Shown: positions 7,722 through 15,966 of the stretch, one piece after another
Numbering within the stretch: the first letter of the stretch is position 1
Layout of the letters: every line of letters starts with the position of its first letter
Assembly (NCBI RefSeq): GCF_049844995.1
Contig: NZ_JBNCMC010000002.1
Location: forward strand, 620,001-684,000
Direction of reading: 5' to 3'
DNA from: Luteimicrobium sp049844995
GTDB taxonomy: Bacteria > Actinomycetota > Actinomycetes > Actinomycetales > Cellulomonadaceae
DNA: 64,000 bases
The notes under the pieces: generated by a model
What the model was told of the DNA's origin: nothing
The model's database searches: none
Seen by the model: only the letters and a program-made list of their open reading frames with translations
Program-made: the position numbers and the translations under genes

Positions 7722-8648
7722 TCAGGGCGACGGGAACCGGGCGGTCCAGGGGTCCGTCGGGCGCGTGCTGACGCGCACGTCCAACTTACCCGCGCCGGAG
7801 GCGCCGCCGGTCTCCCCCAGCAGGCGCACGAGGTCCCGGGCCGCGTGCGCGAGCCACGGCCACTCGGACGCGAAGTGCGCGACGTCGACCAGGAACGGCC
7901 GCGCGTCGCCGGGGTCGCGACCGGCCGCGCGGGCCTCGTGCTCCGCCCGCTCGCGGAGCTCCGACGCGGGATGGTGCCGGAGGTCCGCCGTCAGGTACAC
8001 GTCGGCGCCGGACGAGCGGACGGCGTCGAACAGCGAGTCCCCCGCTCCCCCGACGACGGCGACGCGCTCGACGACGGCGTCCAGGTCGCCCGCGACGCGG
8101 ACCCCCTGCGCGGTGGCGGGCAGCACGGCGGCGACCCGCTCGGCGAACGCGCGCAGCGGGACCGGCGCCTCGAGCCGCCCGACCCGCCCGATCCCGATCG
8201 CGGGCAGCGTGTGGTCGCGCGCGTCCGCGGGCACGAGGGGTTCGCCGCCGACGACCCCGACCAGCTCGGCCAAGGCCTCGGCCACCCCGCCCCGCGCCGC
8301 GTCGGCGTTGGTGTGCGCCGTGTACACGGCGACGCCCCGCCGGATCGCGCGGTGCAGGAACGCGCCCTTGAACGTCGTCGCCGCGACCGAGTGGACGCCG
8401 CGCAGCAGCAGCGGGTGGTGCGTGACGAGCAGGTCCGCGGCCCACTCGACCGCCTCGTCGAGGACCGCCTCCACCGGGTCGACGGCGAACAGCACCCGGC
8501 TCACGGGCTGCTCGGGGTCGCCCGCGACCAGCCCGACGGCGTCCCACGACTCCGCCGTGTGCGGCGGGTAGAGCGCGTCGAGGACGCGCACGACGTCGGC
8601 GAGCCTCACACGGTCGGGCGCGGCGGACGTGGCCTGAGGTGCGGTCAT
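7722..8648 (-). CDS. Nif3-like dinuclear metal centre hexameric protein
   Basis: A 308-residue member of the Nif3/YbgI/DUF34 family, hexameric proteins with a two-metal site; a GTP cyclohydrolase I type 2 label is often propagated but the biological role is unclear. Metal-binding motifs are LLVTHHPLLLRG (two His), AHTNADAARGGV (Asp) and, near the C-terminus, VDVAHFASEWPW (His and Glu). It has the usual insertion between the two halves. A TAGCCT box (complement of 8655-8660) lies six bases before the ATG and no Shine-Dalgarno sequence is seen, pointing to a leaderless operon head. Confidence 0.94.
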   Translation of the reverse strand: MTAPQATSAAPDRVRLADVVRVLDALYPPHTAESWDAVGLVAGDPEQPVSRVLFAVDPVEAVLDEAVEWAADLLVTHHPLLLRGVHSVAATTFKGAFLHRAIRRGVAVYTAHTNADAARGGVAEALAELVGVVGGEPLVPADARDHTLPAIGIGRVGRLEAPVPLRAFAERVAAVLPATAQGVRVAGDLDAVVERVAVVGGAGDSLFDAVRSSGADVYLTADLRHHPASELRERAEHEARAAGRDPGDARPFLVDVAHFASEWPWLAHAARDLVRLLGETGGASGAGKLDVRVSTRPTDPWTARFPSP

Positions 8649-8673
8649 GGCCGCAGGCTACCGGCGCCGGGCC

Positions 8674-10395
8674 TCAGCCGCCGTCCTTGGCGTCGCCGTA
8701 CGAGGCGGCCACGCCCACGGAGACCGGGAAGTCGACCGGGTAGTCCCCGAACAGCAGCCGCCCCGACGCCGCAGCGGCGTCGCGGACCTCGGCCGCCACG
8801 GCGTCGGCAAGGGCCGCGGGCGTGTGCACGACGAGCTCGTCGTGCAGGAAGTACACGAGGTGCGGCCGGCTCGTGAAGGGCGCGGCCGCGAGACCGGGCG
8901 TGTCGTCGTCGACGACGCCGAGCGCCCAGAGGCGGCGCCGCACCTCGGCGATCCAGCACAAGGCCCACTCGGCGGCGGTGCCCTGGACGACGAAGTTGCG
9001 GGTGAAGCGGCCCCACGCCCGGGTCTGGGCGCGCGCCTTCGACTCGGCGCCCGCGTCGGCGTCGTCGCTCTGGGCGAGCACCTGGGTCTCGTGCCACGAG
9101 GCGCCCGGCCGGGGCGAGGTGCGGCCGAGCAGGGTCGTGACGACGTCGCCCCGCTCCCCCGTGCGCGCGGCGTCCTCGACGAGCGCGAGCGCCTGCGGGA
9201 AGGCGCGCGCGAGCCGGGGCAGCACGGCCGCGCTCGCGCCCGTCGTCCCGCCGTACATGGCGCCGAGCATCCCGACCTTCGCGTGCGCGCGGGAATCGAC
9301 GACCGCCGTGTCGACCATGCCCTGGTAGAGGTCCGTGCCCCGGCCCGCCTCGGCCATGCGGTCGTCGTGCGCGAGTCCCGTGAGCACGCGCGGCTCGAGC
9401 TGGGCGGCGTCGGCGACGACGAAGAGCCAGCCGGGGTCGGCGCGGACGGCGTCGCGCACCTGCTTGGGGACCTGGAGCGCGCCGCCGCCGCTCGACCCCC
9501 AGCGCCCCGTGACGACGCCGCCGACGACGTACTCCGGCCGGAACCGCCCGTGGTCGACCCAGGCGTCGAGCCATGCCCAGCCGTTCGCGGAGAACAGGCG
9601 CGAGAGCTTCTTGTAGGCGAGGAGAGGCTCGATCGCGGGATGGTCGACCTGACGCAGCTCCCAGGACCGCGTCGACGTCACTGCCAGTCCGGTGCGGCGC
9701 AGGGCGCGCAGGACGTCCGGCATGGAGTCGGGGTTGAGCGTGGGCGCGTCGAGCGCGGCGCGGACGTCGGCGGCGAGCCGCTCCATACGCTCGGGCCGCG
9801 CTCCCGGCCCCGGGCGGGGGCCGAGCTGGTCGCGCAGCACCTCGTCGTGGCGTCCCGCGTCCCACGGGACGCCGGCCCGGTGCATCTCGGCGGCAGCGAG
9901 CGCGCCCGCGGACTCGGCGGCGAGGAGCAGCCGCAGCCGGCCCGGCGCGCCGCTCGTCGCGACCGCGTCGAGCTGGGCGTCCAGCTCGGCGCGGCAGGCG
10001 GGCCCGTCGAGGACGACGTCCCGGCCACCGCCCGGCCCGGCCCCGCGCGGTGCCGGGTCGAGCTCGAACAGCGTCCCGCCGTCGTCGTCCGGGGGCTGGG
10101 TGCCGCCAGCCGGAACCGGCTGGAGCGTGTCCCACGGGTCGGCCTGGCGGCGCGCGAGCGCCGAGCTCGCGGACCACGCCGAGCCCCGCAGCACCCGGTG
10201 CGCGAGCCGGAGGTCGTGGCAGCGGTCGACGCGGACGCCCGCGCGCAGGAGCCCCGGGTACCAGAGGTTGGTGTCGGCCCACGTCCAGCGCGGGCGTGCG
10301 GCCTGCGCGGCCTCGGCTGCGGTCACGCCGCCGACGTGGACGGCGGCACCTGAGCCCGACGAGCTCGACGGTGGGGACGCGACGACGACATGCAC
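8674..10395 (-). CDS. family A DNA polymerase (bifunctional 3'-5' exonuclease/polymerase, short actinobacterial form)
   Basis: A 573-residue protein whose C-terminal two thirds is a PolA-type palm and fingers: motif A FVVADAAQLEPRVLTGLAHD, the O-helix-like AKVGMLGAMYGGT, NFVVQGTAAEWALCWIAEVR and motif C YFLHDELVVHTP. The N-terminal 200 residues take the place of the 3'-5' exonuclease and look degenerate; there is no 5' nuclease domain, so it is much shorter than a full DNA polymerase I (about 880-900 residues). Actinobacteria commonly carry this as a second PolA-like protein of undefined repair role. The start at 10395 lacks a strong ribosome binding site. Confidence 0.9.
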   Translation of the reverse strand: MHVVVASPPSSSSGSGAAVHVGGVTAAEAAQAARPRWTWADTNLWYPGLLRAGVRVDRCHDLRLAHRVLRGSAWSASSALARRQADPWDTLQPVPAGGTQPPDDDGGTLFELDPAPRGAGPGGGRDVVLDGPACRAELDAQLDAVATSGAPGRLRLLLAAESAGALAAAEMHRAGVPWDAGRHDEVLRDQLGPRPGPGARPERMERLAADVRAALDAPTLNPDSMPDVLRALRRTGLAVTSTRSWELRQVDHPAIEPLLAYKKLSRLFSANGWAWLDAWVDHGRFRPEYVVGGVVTGRWGSSGGGALQVPKQVRDAVRADPGWLFVVADAAQLEPRVLTGLAHDDRMAEAGRGTDLYQGMVDTAVVDSRAHAKVGMLGAMYGGTTGASAAVLPRLARAFPQALALVEDAARTGERGDVVTTLLGRTSPRPGASWHETQVLAQSDDADAGAESKARAQTRAWGRFTRNFVVQGTAAEWALCWIAEVRRRLWALGVVDDDTPGLAAAPFTSRPHLVYFLHDELVVHTPAALADAVAAEVRDAAAASGRLLFGDYPVDFPVSVGVAASYGDAKDGG

Positions 10396-10495
10396 GCCTC
10401 AGTGTCCCGCCCGCGTCCCACACGGGCGGGCGGTCACGTGCGGCGGCGGTCGCACGTCACCCTCGTGAGCCCACGACGACATCGAGGAGACGACC

Positions 10496-10984
10496 ATGAC
10501 CGAGCTGACGACCACCGAGCCGACGAGGGCGGGCGACGCGCGCGACCGGTGGCTGGACCGCGTGGAGATCGACGCGCTCCGCGCGGAGTTCACGGACGCC
10601 GTGATGGTCCACGACTTCGACCGACTGGCGTCGCTCTTCACGCCCGACGGCGCGGTGCGGATGCCCGACGTCCCCGCCGAGGCCGTCGGCGTGGACGCGA
10701 TCCGGCGGTCGGTCGAGCGGATGCAGGGGATGTGGGAGTTCTTCGTCCAGGTGTCCACGCCGGGCGCCGTCGTGCCCGACCCCGACGACCCGGACGCCGC
10801 GTCCGGCCGCACGTTCCTGCGCGAGCTGGGCCGGCTGCGCGACGGCACCTCGCACGCCAACCACGGGATCTACCACGACCGCTACCGCCGGACGTCCGAC
10901 GGCTGGCGCTTCGCGGAGCGCGTCTACGAGCTGCGCTACGTGGACGACACGCCGCTGCCCGGTAGGACGACCATCGCTCCGTGA
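10496..10984 (+). CDS. SnoaL/NTF2-like polyketide-cyclase-fold protein
   Basis: A 162-residue protein with the SnoaL-like cone-shaped fold signature: IDALRAEFTDAVMVHDFDRLASLFTPDGAVRMPD at residues 24-57, then AVGVDAIRRSVERMQ, and a C-terminal NHGIYHDRYRRTSDGWRFAERVYELRY. Such proteins include isomerases, dehydratases and ring-modifying enzymes. A GAGGAG ribosome binding site precedes the ATG. The gene ends 10 bases from the convergent aldolase gene of the aromatic island, so it may be part of that function, but this is inference from position only. Confidence 0.8.
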   Translation: MTELTTTEPTRAGDARDRWLDRVEIDALRAEFTDAVMVHDFDRLASLFTPDGAVRMPDVPAEAVGVDAIRRSVERMQGMWEFFVQVSTPGAVVPDPDDPDAASGRTFLRELGRLRDGTSHANHGIYHDRYRRTSDGWRFAERVYELRYVDDTPLPGRTTIAP

Positions 10985-10994
10985 CCGGCCCGGC

Positions 10995-11804
10995 TCAGTA
11001 GCCGGCGCGGCCGGGGTCCTCGCCGCCCACGAACCGGGTCGCGAGCGCCTCCGACCCGCGCGCGAGCAGCGCGACGTCGGCCCCGACGAGGACGAACGAC
11101 GCCCCCGCCTCGAGGTAGGAGTCGGCGACGGTCGGGTCGAACGCATTGACCCCGACGGGCACGCCCTGGCCGCGCACGGCGTCGAAGGCGCGCAGGACGG
11201 CGGCGACGACGTCCGGGTGCGTCTGCTGCCCCAGCAGCCCCATCGACGCCGCGAGGTCCGAGGGTCCGACGAACACGCCGTCCACGCCGTCGACCGCGGC
11301 GATCTCCGCGGCGGTGTCGACCGCCGCGGCGGTCTCGACCTGCACGAACAGCGACACGTGCTCGTCGGCGTCGGCGAGGTAGCCGTCGACCCGGTTCCAG
11401 CGGGCCGAGCGCGCCAGCGCCGAGCCCACGCCGCGCCGTCCGCGGGGCGGGTAGCGGACCGCCTCGACGACGGCCTCCGCCTCGGCGGCCGAGGAGACCA
11501 TGGGCACGAGGAGGTTCTGCGCGCCGAGGTCGAGCACCTGCTTGATCGTCACCGCGTCGCCCGCGGGCACCCGCACGACGGGCGTGACGGGGTACGCCGC
11601 GACGGCCTGGAGCTGCGCGAGCACCGACTCGAGCCCGTTCGGCCCGTGCTCCATGTCGACCAGCAGCCAGTCGAGCCCGGCGCCCGCGCAGATCTCCGCG
11701 ACGAGCGGGCTGCCCGTGCAGACCCACATCCCCGCGAGGGGTCGGTCGGCGGCCGCGAGCGCCGCGCGGAACGTGGGCGGCAGCGGGGTCACAGGAAGCG
11801 GCAT
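10995..11804 (-). CDS. hpaI: HpcH/HpaI aldolase (4-hydroxy-2-oxo-heptane-1,7-dioate aldolase type)
   Basis: A 269-residue class II pyruvate aldolase. Family features are WLLVDMEHGPNGLE, VRVPAGDAVTIKQVLDLGA, the metal-binding Glu in FVQVETAAAV and the Asp in FVGPSDLAASMGL. In the homoprotocatechuate route HpaI splits 2,4-dihydroxy-hept-2-ene-1,7-dioate into pyruvate and succinate semialdehyde, and a succinate-semialdehyde dehydrogenase is encoded nearby, which supports that role; close relatives act on other hydroxy-oxo-acids. The start at 11804 overlaps the hydratase gene by 16 bases, indicating translational coupling. It is the last gene of the operon. Confidence 0.85.
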   Translation of the reverse strand: MPLPVTPLPPTFRAALAAADRPLAGMWVCTGSPLVAEICAGAGLDWLLVDMEHGPNGLESVLAQLQAVAAYPVTPVVRVPAGDAVTIKQVLDLGAQNLLVPMVSSAAEAEAVVEAVRYPPRGRRGVGSALARSARWNRVDGYLADADEHVSLFVQVETAAAVDTAAEIAAVDGVDGVFVGPSDLAASMGLLGQQTHPDVVAAVLRAFDAVRGQGVPVGVNAFDPTVADSYLEAGASFVLVGADVALLARGSEALATRFVGGEDPGRAGY

Positions 11805-12574
11805 GTCAGGGTTCCCATCGGTCCGTAGTCGCACAGGACGCTGTCGCCACGCTCGACCCACACGGGCCGCGTGAACGAGCCCGCGAGGACGATCTCGCCC
11901 GCCTCGAGGCGCGCCCCGTGCTGGTGCAGCTTGTTGGCGAGCCAGGCGACGCCGTTCGCGGGGTGGCCCAGGACGCCCGCGGCGACGCCGGTCTCCTCGA
12001 TCGCCTCGTTGCGGTACAGCAGCGCGGACACCCACCGCAGGTCCACCCGGTCCGGCGCGGTCGGCACCCCGCCGAGGACCATCCCCCCGTACGCGGCGTT
12101 GTCGGCGATCGTGTCGACGATCGTCCTGCCCTCGAGCTCGATGTGGGAGTTGAGGATCTCGAGCGCGGGCGTCACGTACTCCGTGGCACGCAGGACGTCG
12201 AACACGGTGCAGCGGGGGCCCTCGAGCGGCGCCGACAGGACGAACGCGAGCTCGACCTCGATCCGCACGTTGGAGAAGGCGTCGAACGGGATCGTGGCGC
12301 CGCTGTCCCACACGGTGTCGTCGAGCATGACGCCGTAGTCCGGCTCGGTGATGCCGGTGGCGGCCTGCATGGCCCGCGACGTGAGGCCGATCTTGCGGCC
12401 GACGAGCCGGCGTCCGGCCTCGAGGGCACGGTCGCGCCACACCCCCTGGATCGCGTACGAGTCCTCGACCGTCGCGTCGGGGTAGCGCGCCGTGATGCGC
12501 GGGACGACGCCGCGGTCGCGCTCCGCCGCGGCCAGCTCGTCCGCGATGGCGGCGATCGTCTCCGTGGGCAGCAT
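11789..12574 (-). CDS. hpaH: 2-oxo-hept-4-ene-1,7-dioate hydratase (HpaH family)
   Basis: A 261-residue member of the HpaH/MhpD hydratase branch of the FAH-fold superfamily. Conserved parts are RRLVGRKIGLTSRAMQAATG, EPDYGVMLDD, IEVELAFVL and LEILNSHIE. The enzyme adds water to 2-oxo-hept-4-ene-1,7-dioate (or a related oxo-pentenoate), producing the substrate of the aldolase encoded by the overlapping downstream gene. Start ATG at 12574 with GGAGG five bases upstream. The size (about 265) matches HpaH. Substrate assignment to the seven-carbon diacid rests on the neighbouring genes. Confidence 0.87.
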   Translation of the reverse strand: MLPTETIAAIADELAAAERDRGVVPRITARYPDATVEDSYAIQGVWRDRALEAGRRLVGRKIGLTSRAMQAATGITEPDYGVMLDDTVWDSGATIPFDAFSNVRIEVELAFVLSAPLEGPRCTVFDVLRATEYVTPALEILNSHIELEGRTIVDTIADNAAYGGMVLGGVPTAPDRVDLRWVSALLYRNEAIEETGVAAGVLGHPANGVAWLANKLHQHGARLEAGEIVLAGSFTRPVWVERGDSVLCDYGPMGTLTCRFL

Positions 12575-12605
12575 CCGTCCTCCGGGTTGTGGGGTGTTCT
12601 GTGGC

Positions 12606-13307
12606 TCAGCCGCGGTCGCCCGCGGCGACGACCTCGAGCGGCGCGGCCTCGCCGGGGTGCTCGTGGTGCAGGTACGCCTCGAGCGTGCCCCGGCGATGGC
12701 CGCGGACGGCCTGCTCGACGTCGTCCAGCGGCGCTCCGCTCTCGATGAGCCCGAGGATGTGCTCGTGCTCGCGCACGGACTCGCGCGCGCGCTCGGGCAC
12801 GAAGGCGAAGATCGTGTCGCGCAGGTGCCCCAGCCGGGCCCACTCGGCCTCGACGATCTCGGTGAGCCGCGGGTTGGCGCAGCGCGAGTACAGGATGTGG
12901 TGGAACTCCTGGTTGAGCGCCGAGAACGCGCGCGGGTCGAACCGGGTCAGCGACGCCGTCATCACCTCGTTGAGCGCGCGGGCGCGGCCGAGGTCGGCGG
13001 CCGTGAGATTCCTGGCGGAGAGCGCGGTCGCGGCGCTCTCGACGATCCCGATGGCCTGCATCGCGAACCGGTACTGGGTGTCGTCGACCATCGAGACGCG
13101 CGCGCCGACGTTCCGCTCGTACGTCACGAGCCCCTCGGCCTCGAGCTGCCGGACGGCCTCGCGGACCGGCACGACGCTCATGTCGAGCTCCCGGGCGATC
13201 GTCCCGAGCACGAGCCGGAACCCGGGCGTGAACTCCTGGTTCGCGATCCGCTCGCGCAGCCAGCGGTACGCGAGCTGCGACTTGCTCGCGCCCTCGACGT
13301 CGGTCAC
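12606..13307 (-). CDS. GntR-family regulator, FCD subfamily
   Basis: A 233-residue repressor-type protein: winged helix-turn-helix at residues 8-75 (SQLAYRWLRERI, ARELDMSVVPVREAVRQLEA, EGLVTYERNVGARV) followed by an all-helical FCD ligand domain with ESAATALSARN, NQEFHHILYSRCANPRL and REHEHILGLIESG. The start was placed at GTG 13307, which overlaps the stop of the FAH-RraA gene (GTGA); an ATG at 13343 would add 12 residues. Its position inside the catabolic operon and the matching 16-bp operators at 14794-14809 and 18746-18761 suggest that it controls both arms of the island, with a pathway intermediate as effector. Confidence 0.9.
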   Translation of the reverse strand: MTDVEGASKSQLAYRWLRERIANQEFTPGFRLVLGTIARELDMSVVPVREAVRQLEAEGLVTYERNVGARVSMVDDTQYRFAMQAIGIVESAATALSARNLTAADLGRARALNEVMTASLTRFDPRAFSALNQEFHHILYSRCANPRLTEIVEAEWARLGHLRDTIFAFVPERARESVREHEHILGLIESGAPLDDVEQAVRGHRRGTLEAYLHHEHPGEAAPLEVVAAGDRG

Positions 13308-14800
13308 CGCTCCGCGCGCCACGCCTCGTACCTCGCTCTCCACTCGGCGTCCATCGGGAAGAGGCCCTGCACCGGGTGCCCCTCGGCGACCCGCGCGGCG
13401 ATCCAGCCGTCCTCGTCCTCCTGGGCGAGCGCCGCGTCGGCGACCTCCTCGGCGAGCGCGGGCGGCACGACGATCACGCCGTCCGCGTCGCCCACGACGA
13501 CGTCGCCGGGCTGCACGGTGGTCCCGCCGCAGGCGATCGTGACGTCCGCCTCCCAGGGCACGTGCTTGCGGCCGAGCACGGCCGGGTGCGGGCCTGCGGC
13601 GAAGACGGGGATCCCGACCGCGGCGACCGCGTCGGCGTCGCGCACTCCCCCGTCGGTGACGATGCCGGCCGCCCCGCGGGCGTGGGCCCGCAGGGCGAGG
13701 ACGTCGCCGAGCGTGCCGGCGTCGGGGTCGCGCCGGGCCTCGATGACGAGCACCTCTCCGGGCTCGACGGCGTCGAACGCGCGCTTCTGCGCGTTGTAGC
13801 CGCCGCCGTGGCTCGCGAACAGGTCCTCCCGGCCGGGGACGAAGCGCAGCGTCCGGGCCGTGCCGACGAGCTTCGCGCCCGGTCGCAGGGGGCGCACGCC
13901 GTCGACCGTCACCAGGTTGAGCCCGCGCTTACGAAGCTGGGCCGAGAGGCCGGCGACGGGCACGCGCTCGAGCTTGTCGCGCAGCTCGGGTGTCAGCGCG
14001 GGCGCGACGGGCGGCAGGCCCGCGGCCTCGCGGGACCCCCACGCCTCGGCGCGCTGGACGTCGTCGGCGGCGGGCAGGGAGCCGAGCGCGGCGTCGAACG
14101 GGACCTCGCCCTGCGTCACGGTCGTCACCAGGCGTCCGGTGCTCGGTGCGCCGGGAGCCGTCGGGGCGTCGACCTCGACCTCGACGACGTCGCCGGGCCC
14201 GACGACGCTCGACCCGGCGGGCGTGCCCGCGAGGATCACGTCGCCGGGCTCGAGCGTGAGGTGCTGGGACAGGTCGGCCACGACCTGGGCGAGCGGGAAC
14301 AGCAGGCCGGCGGTCGTGTCGTCCTGCGCCGGGCGCCCGTTGACCCAGGAGCGCACGCGCAGCCCGGCCGGGTCGAGGGTGCGGGCGTCGAGCAGGCGGG
14401 GGCCGAGCGGCGTGAAGCCGTCGCCGCCCTTGGACCGCACGTTCGAGCCCTTGTCCGCGGCGCGCAGGTCGTACAGGCCGAGGTCGTTGGCGGCGGTCAC
14501 CCACCCGACGTGGTCCCAGGCCGTGGCGGCGGCGACGCGGCGGGCCTCGGTCCCGATCACCAGCGCGACCTCTCCCTCGAACGCCAGGAGCTCGGTCCCG
14601 GCGGGCCGCTCGACGGTGCCGCCGCCGGCGGCCACGGAGCTCGACGGCTTGAGGAAGTAGGACGGCTGGGCGGGCCGGCGGCCGCGCTGGTCCGCGCGCG
14701 AGGCGTAGCTCAGGTGGACCGCGATGATCTTGCCCGGGCGGCCGGGGAGCGTCGCGAACCGCGGGTCGGAAGGTGCCGTCTCTGCCACGTCCGCGATCAT
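13304..14800 (-). CDS. fusion of FAH-family hydrolase/isomerase and RraA-like aldolase/decarboxylase
   Basis: A 498-residue two-domain protein. Residues 1-270 are an FAH-family domain (KIIAVHLSYASRADQRG, LLAFEGEVALVIG, WVTAANDLGLYDL, SKGGDGFTPLGPRLL, ILAGTPAGSSVVGPGDVVEV). Residues 290-498 are RraA-like (KLVGTARTLRFVPG, GIVTDGGVRDADAVAAVGIPVF, GDVVVGDADGVIVVP), the family of HMG aldolase/oxaloacetate decarboxylase. Next to HpaH and HpaI the FAH half is the natural HpaG-type isomerase/decarboxylase; the RraA half may add a decarboxylase or a second lyase. The ATG at 14800 sits inside the operator palindrome and has no ribosome binding site. A leaderless GTG at 14788, seven bases after a TATGAT box, is an equally good start. 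Confidence 0.9.
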   Translation of the reverse strand: MIADVAETAPSDPRFATLPGRPGKIIAVHLSYASRADQRGRRPAQPSYFLKPSSSVAAGGGTVERPAGTELLAFEGEVALVIGTEARRVAAATAWDHVGWVTAANDLGLYDLRAADKGSNVRSKGGDGFTPLGPRLLDARTLDPAGLRVRSWVNGRPAQDDTTAGLLFPLAQVVADLSQHLTLEPGDVILAGTPAGSSVVGPGDVVEVEVDAPTAPGAPSTGRLVTTVTQGEVPFDAALGSLPAADDVQRAEAWGSREAAGLPPVAPALTPELRDKLERVPVAGLSAQLRKRGLNLVTVDGVRPLRPGAKLVGTARTLRFVPGREDLFASHGGGYNAQKRAFDAVEPGEVLVIEARRDPDAGTLGDVLALRAHARGAAGIVTDGGVRDADAVAAVGIPVFAAGPHPAVLGRKHVPWEADVTIACGGTTVQPGDVVVGDADGVIVVPPALAEEVADAALAQEDEDGWIAARVAEGHPVQGLFPMDAEWRARYEAWRAER

Positions 14801-14809
14801 ATACGATCC
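14794..14809 (-). promoter_or_regulatory. operator/promoter of the FAH-RraA operon
   Basis: On the minus strand this reads GGATCGTATATGATCG, an imperfect palindrome (inverted arms of GATC-TATA-GATC type). The same sequence with one change at the last base occurs at 18746-18761 before the semialdehyde dehydrogenase. It contains TATGAT, a good -10 box, seven bases before the GTG at 14788. FCD-type GntR repressors commonly bind short palindromes with a GTATAC-like centre, and such a regulator is encoded two genes into this operon. Confidence 0.75.
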
Positions 14810-14864
14810 ATTGCCAGGCCGCCTTTCGCGACGTTGCGAATCGCATGCCTCCTCGATCCCGCGG

Positions 14865-15809
14865 TCAGGCCCAGAACGTCCTGAGCCGCGTGGCCAGCGC
14901 CTCCCCCTGCGCGTGACCGGCGCGCGCGGCGACCGGGCGGAGCGACGGGTCCATCGCGTTGGCGCCGAACAGCCGCTCCGCGTCGTCGTCGGGGACGATC
15001 GTCTCGACGGCGCTGCCGCCGGCGCGCAGCTCGGCGACCTGGGTGGCGAGGCCCGAGCCCCACGCGTGCGGATGGCGCGACCGGCCACCGAACGGCGACA
15101 GCACGAGAACCCGCGCGCACCCGGCCGCGAGGTCGGCGTTCTCGTTACGGCGGTAGCCGCCGTCGATGTACCGGTCGTCCCCGATCCGGTACGGGAGGCC
15201 GCTGGAGCAGCTGGCGGCGACGGCGTCCGCCAGGCCTATCCCGCTGCGCCGGTCGAGCACGACCGGCTCGCCGGTGCGGGCGTCGACCGCGGTGAGCAGC
15301 ACGGCACGTTCCGGCCAGTCCTGCCGGGACAGCCGCGCGGCGACGGTGGCGCGCCACCGCTCCGACCAGGAGCCGTCCGACGCCGCGTCCAGCTCGAGCG
15401 CGGCCGCCCCCATCCGGCGGCGCATGTCGGCCACGTCCGAGGCGGCGTCGATGATGGCCTGCGTCCGGGCCATCTGGTCCGCGGCCGACCGGACCGAGCC
15501 TGGGGCGGGACGCGCCCCGGGCGCCTCCGGCCGGCCCGCCGAGGGCTGTCGCGGGGGCGCGGGCGCGAGGGCGGCGGCGACGAGCTCGGCCGGCGTCGCG
15601 CCGCCGAGCTGGGCCGCGGCTGTCGAACCGGCGGACGTCCCGACGGTCAGGTCGGCCGTGGTCACGTCGAGCCCGGCGTCGAACAGGCCGGCGACGACGC
15701 CGATCAGCCAGGCGTTGCCGGTCGAGCCGCCGCCGCCGAGGACGAGCGCGCGCTCGCCGCCGGGAAGCCGACCCGTGGCGTCGACGGGCGAGGAAGAGGT
15801 GGTGTTCAT
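14865..15809 (-). CDS. patatin-like phospholipase family protein
   Basis: A 314-residue patatin-fold serine lipase/esterase. The oxyanion-hole glycine loop is ALVLGGGGSTGNAWLIGV, the nucleophile elbow GTSAG has Ser 59, and the catalytic Asp is in YIDGGYRRNENADL, giving the Ser-Asp dyad. No signal peptide is visible, so it should be cytosolic or membrane-associated. It lies between the IclR regulator and the FAH-RraA operon on the same strand. Release of an aromatic acid from an ester or lipid substrate is conceivable but not shown. Ribosome binding site AAAGGCGA precedes the ATG. Confidence 0.9.
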   Translation of the reverse strand: MNTTSSSPVDATGRLPGGERALVLGGGGSTGNAWLIGVVAGLFDAGLDVTTADLTVGTSAGSTAAAQLGGATPAELVAAALAPAPPRQPSAGRPEAPGARPAPGSVRSAADQMARTQAIIDAASDVADMRRRMGAAALELDAASDGSWSERWRATVAARLSRQDWPERAVLLTAVDARTGEPVVLDRRSGIGLADAVAASCSSGLPYRIGDDRYIDGGYRRNENADLAAGCARVLVLSPFGGRSRHPHAWGSGLATQVAELRAGGSAVETIVPDDDAERLFGANAMDPSLRPVAARAGHAQGEALATRLRTFWA

Positions 15810-15856
15810 GGGAGTCGCCTTTCGCGATCTGCGTGGTGAGGCGCTCCCGACGGCGA

Positions 15857-15916
15857 CTAGACCTGTCGCGTGATCGTGGGCTGCAGGGGAGCACCCGGTG
15901 CGGACACTGCGTTCAC
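15857..15916 (-). CDS. possible 19-codon small ORF with a strong ribosome binding site
   Basis: In the 157-base gap between the IclR gene and the patatin gene, the minus strand has AGGAGGTGA, a near-perfect anti-16S match, eight bases before a GTG. The GTG opens a frame encoding MNAVSAPGAPLQPTITRQV and ending in TAG. Few genes in the window have so strong a Shine-Dalgarno sequence. The peptide matches nothing I recognise; it could be a small protein, a leader peptide that couples translation to the patatin gene 47 bases downstream, or chance. Confidence 0.35.
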   Translation of the reverse strand: MNAVSAPGAPLQPTITRQV

Positions 15917-15966
15917 GGGTCTCACCTCCTGCGGTCGGGTCACGATCGCCCCGACGCTAGCACGGG

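Noticed and set aside
13304..14800. Frameshifted pair of separate FAH and RraA genes.
   Set aside because: A single uninterrupted frame runs through both domains with a normal linker, so a true fusion is more likely.
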